A DNA stretch of 64,000 nucleotides. Source: JABCPE02 sp963516675 (GTDB lineage Bacteria; Bacteroidota; Bacteroidia; Flavobacteriales; Weeksellaceae). The stretch covers positions 1 through 64,000 of the forward strand of contig CAUQBH010000002.1 in assembly GCA_963516675.1 (NCBI GenBank), written 5' to 3'. This document shows, piece after piece, positions 1-8,991 of the stretch. A program made the position numbers and the translations under genes. The first letter of the stretch is position 1; each line of letters opens with the position of its first letter. Below the pieces are notes generated by a model. That model saw nothing but the letters and a program-made list of their open reading frames with translations. It searched no databases and had not been told where the DNA came from.

Positions 1-116
1 TCAACTTTTTTACAATAATTTAACTAAATCGCTGATTTATAAGATGAAAATGTTAGCTGTTTTTATCTGAATAATCCTAACCTATACCTCAACCGCATTA
101 ATTAATCTGTTTTCTT

Positions 117-461
117 TCACCAAATATCTACCCGCTCACATTCAAATGATATATACCCTTCTTCTATGTCTTTAGGTAAAGGAACATCCAATCGAATAAT
201 AAACCGACCTATTTTTATATGTTCTTTATCAATAATTTTTCCTGAGAATTTATATTCAAAACTTTTTCCTTTCTTCTCGACTGAGTATTTTCTTTCAGAA
301 GAACACACTATATTATTTGTATTTATAGCATATAAAGGAAGTTTTACTTCATGATAAAATGGCTGTGAAAAACATACTATCTGAAAATCTCCATCAGACA
401 AGCAAACTTCTGCTTCTTGAGCTGTTTTTGATAACCAATTTACATTTTCAATTTTTATCAT
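117..461 (-). CDS. conserved hypothetical protein, 114 aa
   Basis: A short soluble protein with no signal peptide and no membrane segment. It looks beta-rich and ends in an acidic, aromatic tail (VDIW). The opening (IENVNWLSKTAQEAEV) and the late motif RLDVPLPKDIEEGYISFEC resemble small unnamed proteins that I recall being scattered through many bacteria, sometimes near polymorphic-toxin loci. I cannot assign a function. It sits 24 bases from the stop of the upstream sulfatase-family gene on the same strand, so it may be the last gene of that unit. The flanking 116 bases at the window start hold nothing I recognise. Confidence 0.6.
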   Translation of the reverse strand: MIKIENVNWLSKTAQEAEVCLSDGDFQIVCFSQPFYHEVKLPLYAINTNNIVCSSERKYSVEKKGKSFEYKFSGKIIDKEHIKIGRFIIRLDVPLPKDIEEGYISFECERVDIW

Positions 462-485
462 ATTGTAAACTAGTGCATTAAAAAC

Positions 486-2564
486 CTATTTAATATTTAA
501 CTGATTCATTTTCAACCAATAAGATGTTGCTTGGTAAGTCGATATCGTTTGGCTGGTTATGTTTTTATCTACTTCTTTATCTTTTAGTAGATGTTCTTCA
601 TAGAAAATATTTATTCCTGACTTCTGCTCTTTGTTTGGCGTCTCTTTCAGCTGATATTGTTTAATGTTTTTAATTGGTGAAATGATGGTCAGTTTATCAT
701 CTTTCACATATCCTAAATCCTGATAAGTCGCTATGTAAGCCCTCGGAACATAGTTTTCTGAAAACACATCCTGTCCTATGAATTTACTTTGATAAGTAAA
801 ATTCAGCAATCCGAAAAGCGTAGGCATCACATCTATCTGTGACATGAGGGTATTGAACTTCTGTGGCTTAACGAACTCTGGCGAGAAAATCATCCCTGGA
901 ATTCTATACTTATCCATAGGTAGCTCTGTTTTACCAGCACTCGATGCGCAGTGGTCTGAAACAATCACAAAGACAGTATTCTTATACCACGGCTGTTTTT
1001 CTGCCATTTGGAAGAATTTTTTGATGGAATAGTCTGTGTATTTCACACCTCCATCTCGGGATTTAGCTGTCCCTGGGATATCTATTCTGCCTTCTGGATA
1101 GGTGAACGGCCTGTGATTACTCACCGTCATCCAATGATGGAAAAACGGTTTGCCCTTCTTAGCATCTTCATTCATCGTTTCTATGGCTTTTCTTGCCATA
1201 TCTTCATCACTCACTCCCCAAATATTTGCAAAAACAATTTCTTCCGGTTTGAAATTATCCCTATCTACGATTTCATAGCCATTCCCACCGAAAAAATCTT
1301 TCATATTATCAAAATAACTGTATCCACCATAAAGATACTTTACATTATAACCTTTTGATTTAAAGACACTTCCTGTGGTGAATTTGTTTTTGTTATCTTT
1401 TCTTTTTACGATGCTTTCCCCTGCTGTCGGCGGAATACAAAGCGTAAGCGCCTCCAAACCACGAACTGTTCTATTCCCTGTGGCATACAAATTAGTAAAC
1501 ACGAGGCTGTGCTGTGACAAACTATCCAAAAACGGCGTGACATTATCCTTGTTCCCATACATCGCCATGAATTCGGCAGAAAGACTTTCAACGGAAATAA
1601 GCACCACATTTTTCGTAATTTCTGCGCTGTCGGATTTTATCATCCTCGGCAGTTTGTCCGTATGCAGTCGGCTAAGTTCTTCATTTAGCGCCTTTTGTGT
1701 ATCCATCGTAGGATAAAAGACATCAAAATCCAAAACTTTATTATTGAATGCATCATAGAATTTGACTAATCCATTTGCAGAAATTTCGTTTTGGAATATG
1801 TTTGAAGAATTTAATTTTATTTTAGATAAAGCAAATACACTCGCAGCCAGCAAAATTCCATAAGCCACAAGCGAAAGCCCTTTGATAAAGATATTTGGCA
1901 AATCCAAAAGCCCTTTTCTTGTCTTGAGATAAACCCAAATAGCAAGCGCCAGCGAAACGATGAAAACCCCAGAAAACAAAGGAAGAACAGGATAACTTTC
2001 CAAAATATTCCCAATAACTTCATTGGTATAAATGAGATAATCTACCGCGATAAAATTATACCTCACCCCAAATTCATTGTAGAAGAAATACTCGCTCACC
2101 GCATTGAAAACTATAACCGAAACATAAAGGAAAATCGTAATGAAATACAATATATTTCTAAACTGAACCCTTCTTTTCGGAAAGAAAAACATCATCCCAA
2201 AGAGAAATGTTTTTAATCCTAAAAATGATAAAACTATCTCTGGAACTACACCTCCGTACTGTCTTGCTATATTATTGGGAACCAAGTATATATACAAGAA
2301 CAATCCTACAAATATGGATAAAATAATCTGCCCCCATGGTCTTTCATACTTCTGATTTGATAAGAAAAGCAGATAGATGTACAATATCGCACTTGCTATA
2401 ATGAAGACAAAAATATCCGAAAGCAATCCCAAAGAAAACATTTTAACAACATCCAAAACACCAAATTCCGTAGTGGTTATCGGATGAAAGATAAAAACGC
2501 ATCTTAATAGAAAAGAGATGATGATGTAAATTATTCCTAAATAAACGAATGGTTTCAGTTTCAT
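486..2564 (-). CDS. LTA synthase-like membrane sulfatase family protein
   Basis: 692 residues with the layout of the lipoteichoic-acid-synthase/phosphoglycerol-transferase family. There are about six hydrophobic segments in the first 250 residues, then a large extracytoplasmic alkaline-phosphatase/sulfatase-fold domain from about residue 318. NVVLISVES (319-327) supplies the first metal ligand, T366 in TGNRTVRG is the expected catalytic threonine, and IVSDH near residue 550 gives the Asp-His metal pair. Family members move phosphoglycerol or phosphoethanolamine groups onto envelope glycans. In a Gram-negative flavobacterium the acceptor is unknown, since lipoteichoic acid is not expected. The gene is followed by the small protein at 117-461 and preceded after 10 bases by ribH. 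Confidence 0.85.
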   Translation of the reverse strand: MKLKPFVYLGIIYIIISFLLRCVFIFHPITTTEFGVLDVVKMFSLGLLSDIFVFIIASAILYIYLLFLSNQKYERPWGQIILSIFVGLFLYIYLVPNNIARQYGGVVPEIVLSFLGLKTFLFGMMFFFPKRRVQFRNILYFITIFLYVSVIVFNAVSEYFFYNEFGVRYNFIAVDYLIYTNEVIGNILESYPVLPLFSGVFIVSLALAIWVYLKTRKGLLDLPNIFIKGLSLVAYGILLAASVFALSKIKLNSSNIFQNEISANGLVKFYDAFNNKVLDFDVFYPTMDTQKALNEELSRLHTDKLPRMIKSDSAEITKNVVLISVESLSAEFMAMYGNKDNVTPFLDSLSQHSLVFTNLYATGNRTVRGLEALTLCIPPTAGESIVKRKDNKNKFTTGSVFKSKGYNVKYLYGGYSYFDNMKDFFGGNGYEIVDRDNFKPEEIVFANIWGVSDEDMARKAIETMNEDAKKGKPFFHHWMTVSNHRPFTYPEGRIDIPGTAKSRDGGVKYTDYSIKKFFQMAEKQPWYKNTVFVIVSDHCASSAGKTELPMDKYRIPGMIFSPEFVKPQKFNTLMSQIDVMPTLFGLLNFTYQSKFIGQDVFSENYVPRAYIATYQDLGYVKDDKLTIISPIKNIKQYQLKETPNKEQKSGINIFYEEHLLKDKEVDKNITSQTISTYQATSYWLKMNQLNIK

Positions 2565-2574
2565 GAAATGTTTT

Positions 2575-3066
2575 TTATGAGTTGCTTAATTTTCTTTTAA
2601 AATCTATCATTTTCAAAGCGGTCACTCCTGCTTCGACACCTTTGTTCCCAAGATTTCCGCCGCTTCTCGCGATGGACTGCTCCTTATTATCATCTGTCAA
2701 AACACAGAAAATAGCCGGAACATCTGTTTGCGTGTTACAGTCCTTAATTCCCTGCGTCACCCCTGAACAAACATAATCAAAATGCGATGTCTCCCCGCGA
2801 ATAACACAGCCGATAGCTATCACAGCATCAAACCGACCGCTCTTGCAGAGCTGCATCGCAGTGAAACTTAGCTCAAACGCACCAGGAACATAGTAGATTT
2901 TTATGTTTTCTGGCTTTACGCCCTCTTTTTTCAGAACTTCTTCTGCCCCATCTCGGAGATTAAAAGTCACAAAATCATTCCACTCAGAAACCACAATGCC
3001 GATGGTAAAATCATCGGCATCTGTTATTTGGAGCGGCTTATAATCCGAAAGGTTTACTGTCGCCAT
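2575..3066 (-). CDS. ribH: 6,7-dimethyl-8-ribityllumazine synthase
   Basis: 163 residues, normal for the family. The enzyme condenses 5-amino-6-ribitylaminouracil with 3,4-dihydroxy-2-butanone 4-phosphate in the penultimate step of riboflavin synthesis, usually as a 60-subunit icosahedral shell. The diagnostic segments are VPGAFEL at 60-66 and GCVIRGETSHFDY at 86-98, with the active-site His at 95. No other rib gene is nearby and no FMN riboswitch is visible. It lies 15 bases downstream of the TPR membrane protein and 10 bases upstream of the sulfatase family gene, so cotranscription is likely. Confidence 0.97.
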   Translation of the reverse strand: MATVNLSDYKPLQITDADDFTIGIVVSEWNDFVTFNLRDGAEEVLKKEGVKPENIKIYYVPGAFELSFTAMQLCKSGRFDAVIAIGCVIRGETSHFDYVCSGVTQGIKDCNTQTDVPAIFCVLTDDNKEQSIARSGGNLGNKGVEAGVTALKMIDFKRKLSNS

Positions 3067-3081
3067 TTTATTCTTTTTTAT

Positions 3082-3771
3082 TTAAAAATATTTTACCATT
3101 TCTATGTACGCATCAGAAGCGCCACCATCATAGTCCTGATATTTCTCTTCTATCGTAGTGAAATATTTTTTAGCAACATCATTTTTCTTTAATGAAAGTG
3201 CTAGCATTCCAGCTTTTCTCGTGAAGTAGTATGATGTGTATTCATCATCCGAAGCAGAAATAGCTTTTTCAAACTGAGAAAGTGCATCATCATTTTTATT
3301 CAGATTCACCATACAATCTCCCATTGCTCCGTGCTTCAGTGCTACCAATGTTTTGTTTTTAGAAGAAAACTCATCTAATAGGTCATACGCTTTTTGGTAA
3401 TTACCCTTATTAAACTCTATCAATCCTGCATTATAGGCTGAAAGTTTTCCTGCATTAGTTTCAGAAAAATTTTCTGCAGTTCCTTTAAATCCTGGATTTG
3501 CAGTTTTCCCTCCCAGAGCCAAATCCTCTTTTCCTTCCACAAGATTTTTCTGAGCGGCAAGGTAAGCCTTCGTAGCTTCTTCGTTCTTTGGATCAACCAC
3601 AAAGTGCTGATACCCAAAGTATCCCAAAACTCCCAAAACAACAACTCCAAAAGCTAATCCTATTTTTTTAGCATTTCTCTCAATGAATTTTTCTGAACGA
3701 ACCACATTTTGGTCTAATTCCTGAAAAATTTCAACCGTTTCTTTTCCTTCTATTTCCTTTTTATTCGACAT
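3082..3771 (-). CDS. membrane-anchored tetratricopeptide repeat protein (YfgM-like)
   Basis: 229 residues: a charged cytoplasmic tail, one membrane segment at about 37-56, and a periplasmic region with TPR-like helices (YNAGLIEFNKGNYQKAYDLLDE, then a second unit with DDALSQFEKAISAS). This is the arrangement of YfgM-type proteins that assist envelope protein folding, and flavobacteria commonly carry one beside ribH. The exact role here is inferred. The gene precedes ribH by 15 bases. Confidence 0.8.
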   Translation of the reverse strand: MSNKKEIEGKETVEIFQELDQNVVRSEKFIERNAKKIGLAFGVVVLGVLGYFGYQHFVVDPKNEEATKAYLAAQKNLVEGKEDLALGGKTANPGFKGTAENFSETNAGKLSAYNAGLIEFNKGNYQKAYDLLDEFSSKNKTLVALKHGAMGDCMVNLNKNDDALSQFEKAISASDDEYTSYYFTRKAGMLALSLKKNDVAKKYFTTIEEKYQDYDGGASDAYIEMVKYF

Positions 3772-3830
3772 AGTTTCTACTAAGTTTAATTCGCAAATTT
3801 AAGATTTTCAGACTAATTTGCAAATTTTAA

Positions 3831-4370
3831 TCAATATTCTAAAATTTTAAACACCTCTGCGCCCTCTATCTGTTCCAGTTTTTCTCTTCCGTTCAAGTCT
3901 TTCAGCTCAATTAAAAAACTAAACTGCGCAACCTTTCCTCCCTGTCTCTGCACAAGCCTTGCCGCTGCCGCTGCCGTCCCGCCTGTTGCCAGAAGGTCAT
4001 CATGGATTAGAACTCTTTGCCCTTCTTGGATTTGGTCGGTTTTCATTTCTATTTCGGCTGTGCCATATTCTAAATCATATTTTTCTGCAATGAATGGTGG
4101 AGGCAGTTTTCCTTTTTTTCTTATTAAAACAAATGGAACGCCGAGTTTCACAGCGATAGCGATACCGAAAATATAACCTCGGCTCTCTATTCCACAGACT
4201 ACATCCACTTTGCCTTTGCTGAATTTTACCATTTCATCAACAGCCTCCTCGTATAATTTAGGATTAAGGAAAATGGGCGTAATGTCTTTAAATTGTATTC
4301 CTTCCTTCGGGAAGTCAGGAATATTGGTTATTGTATTTTCTAATTTTGTGATTAGTTCTTGGTTTGCCAT
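3831..4370 (-). CDS. apt: adenine phosphoribosyltransferase
   Basis: 179 residues, typical length. It salvages adenine to AMP using PRPP. The PRPP-binding loop is VLIHDDLLATGGTAAAA at about residues 120-136, and the upstream segment with GIESRGYIFG and LIRKKGKLP is typical of Apt. The start at 4370 is four bases after the stop of the lipoprotein gene, so the two are probably translated from one transcript. Confidence 0.97.
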   Translation of the reverse strand: MANQELITKLENTITNIPDFPKEGIQFKDITPIFLNPKLYEEAVDEMVKFSKGKVDVVCGIESRGYIFGIAIAVKLGVPFVLIRKKGKLPPPFIAEKYDLEYGTAEIEMKTDQIQEGQRVLIHDDLLATGGTAAAAARLVQRQGGKVAQFSFLIELKDLNGREKLEQIEGAEVFKILEY

Positions 4371-4374
4371 GGTT

Positions 4375-5577
4375 TTATTTCTTTTCTGATGAATTTACTT
4401 TATAACTTGAGATTTTCCAGCTGTCATCTACTTGTTTCAGACCATAGGATACATTCAACATGATGCTTTTTCCTTCTTTGTCTATGATTTGATAAACGGC
4501 ATTTACACTCGCTGCCTTATCAGAAGATGATTTCACGGAAATATTTTTAACCTCAACGGACTTCACTGCCCCAAAACCAGTATTAGGATTAGAGAACTTA
4601 TCATAAGAACCCCAGTTCGGGTTGTCCACCAATTCGTAAGCTGATCTAAGACTCTGATTTCCAATTCTATTCAAGAATTTATCTACTACCGCTTCAGGCT
4701 TTACTTTTGGTGCTGATGATGTAGCGGAAGAAGTCGAATTTTGGTCTTTATTTTCAGTAGTTTCTCCTGTTTCTGAATCTGTAGAGTTTTTGGATTCTTC
4801 TTTTTCCTTTTTCTCTTCTTCGGAAGTTTCTTCTTTTTCTGGTTTTAGACTTTCTTTATTTACTAAAACTCCTGCTTTCAGAAGCTGGTGGATTTTCTTA
4901 GTAGTTTTTACGCTGACTTTTATATCTATTTTAGAATCAACGATTTTGTCTGCTGGCAAAACATCTACTTTTAGATAAAATCCTTTAAATTCATTACTGC
5001 TCATCAGGTTTTTAGCTGTGAGTAGTTTTTCGCCATTGCTATAGACTTCCATTATCGTTTCTAATCCTGCATTAGAAAACTCAATAGGAGTTCCTGCCTC
5101 ATCTACTAGTCTAGGCGTAACCCTCAATGCTCTTGCTCCTGAAGCTCCACTCCCATCTATAGGCGTTATGAGGATATTTAGAGCTGATGCTTTAATATCA
5201 TTAGGATCTACCTCTGTCGCTGTGATATTTTGGAAAATATTCATATTTCCCAAATCTGGCGGAGAAGTGCTAGACCATTCCACATTATTTTTTTGTGCCA
5301 CTCCATCTGCGATAGCAAAGATTTCGGGAACTTTTTTGCCATTTATTAGTTTTGCTAATGCTTCTAATTTTTGAATATCAGTATTCCCTTCTACACCAAA
5401 GGTTTTCAAGATGTACAAGGCTTCATTAAATTTAGTTTGTTCCAATGTGCTCAGCGATGTAGACATTTCATTGATACTAGCCTGAAAAGTCTTCATAGAT
5501 GAGCCATCTACTGTGTCTTTTTTACAACTTGTGAAAACCAATAATATCACAAGAAAGTAAGAATATAAACCTCTCAT
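4375..5577 (-). CDS. putative lipoprotein, 400 aa
   Basis: A lipoprotein signal peptide ends at VFTSC (Cys18). The middle (about 240-295) is low-complexity and rich in Glu, Lys, Ser and Thr, and probably a disordered linker. The last 110 residues (from KPEAVVDKFLNRIG) look like a small NTF2/DUF4878-type fold with FLNRI, a conserved Trp and an ending DDSWKISSYKV. I do not recognise a specific function. It is the first gene of the minus-strand run toward apt and diverges from the SPOR gene at 5670. Confidence 0.8.
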   Translation of the reverse strand: MRGLYSYFLVILLVFTSCKKDTVDGSSMKTFQASINEMSTSLSTLEQTKFNEALYILKTFGVEGNTDIQKLEALAKLINGKKVPEIFAIADGVAQKNNVEWSSTSPPDLGNMNIFQNITATEVDPNDIKASALNILITPIDGSGASGARALRVTPRLVDEAGTPIEFSNAGLETIMEVYSNGEKLLTAKNLMSSNEFKGFYLKVDVLPADKIVDSKIDIKVSVKTTKKIHQLLKAGVLVNKESLKPEKEETSEEEKKEKEESKNSTDSETGETTENKDQNSTSSATSSAPKVKPEAVVDKFLNRIGNQSLRSAYELVDNPNWGSYDKFSNPNTGFGAVKSVEVKNISVKSSSDKAASVNAVYQIIDKEGKSIMLNVSYGLKQVDDSWKISSYKVNSSEKK

Positions 5578-5645
5578 ATCATAAAAATTATGTATGCAAA
5601 AATAATAAATTATTGAAATATATTGAATAATAAAAACTATATTTA

Positions 5646-5653
5646 TACTTTTG
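5646..5653 (+). promoter_or_regulatory. Bacteroidota -7 promoter element (TACTTTTG)
   Basis: Matches TAnnTTTG, the -7 element of the primary Bacteroidota sigma factor. A TTG at 5623-5625, 20 bases upstream, fits the -33 element. It would transcribe the SPOR-domain gene that starts at 5670. Confidence 0.6.
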
Positions 5654-5669
5654 CTGAAAATTATAGATA

Positions 5670-6167
5670 ATGAAAAATATATTAAAAGTAGTTTTGCTAA
5701 TATTATTACCTGCTGGTTTTGCCAAAGTAAATGCTCAGATTGTAACCAAAAGAGACAGCATAAACGGAAATGAATTTACCATAACAATGGATAAAAGAAT
5801 AGATGATGTGATAGCATCTATGGAAAACGATTGCAAAAAAAAGTCTCTCCGAACAAATGATGACACCAGCTCCAAACCACTTTCTCAAGCAGAAATATGT
5901 AAGAAAAATCCTAGAATTTTAGGGTATAAAATTCAAGTAGGTGTGGTAAAAAGCTCTGAAGAAGCTAACAATCTAAGAACAGAATTTAGACAAGCTTTCC
6001 CCGCTATAAAAGTAGAAGTAGATGCCTCTCTAAGACCTAATTACAAGGTATTGGCAGGAAGTTACCTATCAAAAGAGTCAGCCGCAGCGGACTTAAAAAA
6101 AGTGAAAGCCAAATTCAAAGGCGCCATCTCTACACAATACCGAGTTTTCTGTGTAGAAGCCAAATAA
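5670..6167 (+). CDS. SPOR domain-containing secreted protein
   Basis: 165 residues with an N-terminal signal peptide (about 1-22, ending VNAQ). A C-terminal SPOR domain begins at about residue 88 (LGYKIQVGVVKSSEEANNL) and continues to the end (YKVLAGSYLSKESAAADL). SPOR domains bind denuded glycan strands of peptidoglycan, typically at division sites. No other domain is present, so it is probably a periplasmic peptidoglycan-binding factor. Monocistronic, with its own -7 element and a strong terminator behind it. Confidence 0.88.
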   Translation: MKNILKVVLLILLPAGFAKVNAQIVTKRDSINGNEFTITMDKRIDDVIASMENDCKKKSLRTNDDTSSKPLSQAEICKKNPRILGYKIQVGVVKSSEEANNLRTEFRQAFPAIKVEVDASLRPNYKVLAGSYLSKESAAADLKKVKAKFKGAISTQYRVFCVEAK

Positions 6168-6185
6168 CATTTTAATATATAATCG

Positions 6186-6225
6186 ATACAAAACTCCCTT
6201 GCAGATTTGCAAGGGAGTTTTGTAT
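6186..6225. terminator. bidirectional intrinsic terminator
   Basis: An uninterrupted 18-bp inverted repeat (arms 6186-6203 and 6208-6225) with a 4-base loop. A/T-rich ends on both strands let it terminate both the SPOR gene and the converging response-regulator operon. Confidence 0.9.
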
Positions 6226-6242
6226 TTATATAAAATTTGGTG

Positions 6243-6929
6243 CTAGTTTTTTACTAAAAGCCTGAAACCTTCTCCATGAACATTGATAATTTCCAGACCT
6301 TCGTCATCTTTGAGGAGTTTTCTTAGTTTCGCTATATACACATCCATACTTCGCGCTGTGAAATAGTTCTCTTTCTTCCAAATCTTTCTAAGCGCTAGGT
6401 CTCTCGGCATGAAATCATTTCTATGCATACAAAGCATTTTGAGGAGTTCATTTTCTTTTGGAGATAACTTATATTCAGCATCATGGACTTTCAGCTGCCT
6501 CAGAACTGAATCAAACTCTATATTACTGATTTTAAAATGTTCCTGCTCATCTTCTTCCACCACAGCACTTCTTTGTAGGATGGCTTTTATTTTATACAAA
6601 AGAAGTTCAGTATCAAATGGTTTAGTAATGTAGTCATCCGCACCTATTTGGTAACCTTTTAGAATGTCTTCTCGTAAGTTCTTGGCTGTCAGAAATATGA
6701 TAGGCATATTTTTATTGATGCGCTTAACATCTTCTGCGAGTGAAAATCCATCCTTTTTAGGCATCATGACATCAAAAATACCAATATCAAATTCATTTTC
6801 CATGAATTCTTTTAGTCCCTGTTCTCCATCAGTTGCAAGCGTTACCTCATAATTGTTCATCATAAGATAGTCTTTTAGCACCGCCCCAAAACTTTGATCA
6901 TCTTCAACCAACAAAATTCTATTATTCAT
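6243..6929 (-). CDS. OmpR-family two-component response regulator
   Basis: 228 residues. An N-terminal receiver domain has the acidic pair D10/D11, the phospho-acceptor D53 in FDVMMPKKDG and the conserved Lys in KPFD. The C-terminal winged-helix DNA-binding domain (about 130-228) has the OmpR pattern LSPKENELLKMLCMH and ARSMDVYIAKLRKLL. It lies 25 bases downstream of the histidine kinase gene and surely forms a pair with it. The regulated genes cannot be read from the sequence. Confidence 0.95.
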   Translation of the reverse strand: MNNRILLVEDDQSFGAVLKDYLMMNNYEVTLATDGEQGLKEFMENEFDIGIFDVMMPKKDGFSLAEDVKRINKNMPIIFLTAKNLREDILKGYQIGADDYITKPFDTELLLYKIKAILQRSAVVEEDEQEHFKISNIEFDSVLRQLKVHDAEYKLSPKENELLKMLCMHRNDFMPRDLALRKIWKKENYFTARSMDVYIAKLRKLLKDDEGLEIINVHGEGFRLLVKN

Positions 6930-6954
6930 ATTTCTTGTTTTTAATGTTAATTAT

Positions 6955-8508
6955 TTAGCTCATCGGCAGCTTCACTATAAATGTGCTTCCCTGCCCTTTT
7001 GTAGATTCTACTAAAATCTGCCCTCCGTGAAGTTCTATAATGCGTTTCACATAGGATAAACCTAAGCCCTGTCCCTTCACATTATGTACATTTCCTGTTT
7101 CTTCACGGAAGAATTTTTCAAAGATTTTTTTCTTATTAAATGGTTCCATTCCCATCCCTTTATCAGAAATTTCTATTACATATTTATTCCCTTCGTTTCG
7201 GGTTTTTATGTTAATTTCTGGTTTTTCAGGAGAATATTTATTAGCATTATCCAGAAGGTTTATAAGTGCATTGGACAAGTGAAACTCATCTATTTTTAAT
7301 GTAAATTTCTCCGCTGTAAAATCTTCTGTAAGAGATCCTCCTCGCTCCTCCACTATTAGTCTAAAAGACTCTGCGAGTTTCTGTATCAATTCTCTTACAT
7401 TAGTCTGTTTCAAGAACAGCTGCATCTCTTTTCGCTCCAGTTTGGACATATTCAGAACGCTTTCCACCTGCTTTTTCATCCGAATGTTTTCCTGCTTTAT
7501 AAGCTGTGAGTAATATTTCACTTTCTCTGGATTGGTGGCTATTCTATCATTATTCAATGAATCCGTAGCGACTGAAATGGTTGCCAAAGGCGTCTTAAAC
7601 TCATGAGACATGTTATTGATAAAATCCGTCTTGATATCAGCTATTTTCTTTTGTCTCATCATATAGTTAACCGAAATGATATAAATCCCCAAAATCGTAA
7701 AAAGCGATAGCGCCATTCCCAGCAGCATCGGAATATTATTTCTTGCTAAAGAATAGTCTTTATGTGGAAAAATTAGAGACAAAGTATATATTGTTCTATC
7801 CTTATTATCTGTAAAAAGAGGATAAGAATATTGCGCCTTTCCTTCTTCTTTTTCTTTGAAAATGTCATTTGCTATGGATGTTCTCTCGTTATTTTTATCC
7901 AAAATAGCAAATCCAAAATCCCCGCTAATCCCCATCATATTAAGCTCTCTGGTCAGCACAGAGTCTAGGACTTTTAGACTTACCCTTCTCTCCACAGGAA
8001 GATTACTGGCATTTAGTTTTGCAAACTCTTTGAGCTGATAGGTGTTATTTCTTACCGTTTGGTTGATTTCAGTGGTTAGTTTTTCTGGGATTGCAGGGTC
8101 TTTTCTGATATTGATCTGCCCTTCATCCGTGTACATTTTCATCAATTCCAAACTATCTCCGCTTTGGGATATAGGAATATTTTGGCTTTCTATGATTTTT
8201 TTAGAAAAGAGTATTTGTTTTTTTGTGGCAGAATCTGTTACCTGCTGGATATAGGTCTCTGTAGCTGGTTGTTCCTTAACAGAAACTACGGTCTTCCCAA
8301 AATTAGGATACTCCACATTCAGATACTGCTCTATCTCTATTCCTTCTATTTTTTTGGTTGTGGTTTCTAGTACGCTGTGCACTTTATTAGAAAAATCCTG
8401 CTCCAAAGCACGATAATAACCTCTAACCCAATACAACTGCAAGGAAATAAAGATGACTAATGATATAGTCATCGCAAAGGACAATATTAGAATAAAACGA
8501 TTATTCAT
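6955..8508 (-). CDS. two-component sensor histidine kinase
   Basis: 517 residues. One membrane helix (about 4-27), a periplasmic sensor region (about 30-257), a second helix (260-283), a HisKA domain with phospho-acceptor H302 in NNMSHEFKTPLA, and an HATPase_c domain with LLDNANKY (N box), DKGMGM (G1) and GQGLGLSYV (G2). The sensor domain is not one I recognise. It is upstream of and cotranscribed with the response regulator at 6243-6929. Confidence 0.95.
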   Translation of the reverse strand: MNNRFILILSFAMTISLVIFISLQLYWVRGYYRALEQDFSNKVHSVLETTTKKIEGIEIEQYLNVEYPNFGKTVVSVKEQPATETYIQQVTDSATKKQILFSKKIIESQNIPISQSGDSLELMKMYTDEGQINIRKDPAIPEKLTTEINQTVRNNTYQLKEFAKLNASNLPVERRVSLKVLDSVLTRELNMMGISGDFGFAILDKNNERTSIANDIFKEKEEGKAQYSYPLFTDNKDRTIYTLSLIFPHKDYSLARNNIPMLLGMALSLFTILGIYIISVNYMMRQKKIADIKTDFINNMSHEFKTPLATISVATDSLNNDRIATNPEKVKYYSQLIKQENIRMKKQVESVLNMSKLERKEMQLFLKQTNVRELIQKLAESFRLIVEERGGSLTEDFTAEKFTLKIDEFHLSNALINLLDNANKYSPEKPEINIKTRNEGNKYVIEISDKGMGMEPFNKKKIFEKFFREETGNVHNVKGQGLGLSYVKRIIELHGGQILVESTKGQGSTFIVKLPMS

Positions 8509-8622
8509 CTACAATATTTTGTTAAAATATCTAATTTATTATGTATAAACAAATTTTATACCACAAATATTAGAAATAATATGTTAAAAACGAAATATTT
8601 AACAAAATATTTTTCATAAAAT

Positions 8623-8973
8623 CTATTTTTTTTCTAATAAATCTTCATCTATGAAATACTGAATTATGGCTTTCTTCATGAGTATCTGCTGTTCATTCGC
8701 CTTTAGTTCTGGTAGATTTTCTAGGATTTCGTATTTAGGCCAGCCGTCCTCATCATAACCCTCAAATTTATAATAACCAAAAGGCTCCAGTAGCCTGCAC
8801 ACTGCAATGTGTATCAGATTGATTTTATCATCTTTTGAGTATTTCTGCCAGCCGCTTCCCAGTTCCCGTATTCCTATTAAAAACAATAATATCTCTACCG
8901 GAGGATTTTTTTCTGTATCAAAATTTTTCACAAAAAATTCCTCTACTTGCTTCCAAATTTCTGCTTCATTCAT
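8623..8973 (-). CDS. conserved hypothetical protein, 116 aa
   Basis: A soluble acidic protein without signal peptide. It looks all-alpha with an aromatic centre (EPFGYYKFEGYDEDGWPKYE). The GIRELGSGWQKYSKDDKINLIHIAVCRLL segment resembles an uncharacterised flavobacterial family. It lies 18 bases downstream of the WG-repeat lipoprotein gene and is probably cotranscribed with it. No function can be assigned. Confidence 0.75.
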   Translation of the reverse strand: MNEAEIWKQVEEFFVKNFDTEKNPPVEILLFLIGIRELGSGWQKYSKDDKINLIHIAVCRLLEPFGYYKFEGYDEDGWPKYEILENLPELKANEQQILMKKAIIQYFIDEDLLEKK

Positions 8974-8991
8974 GATTTTTTCTTTCTACAA

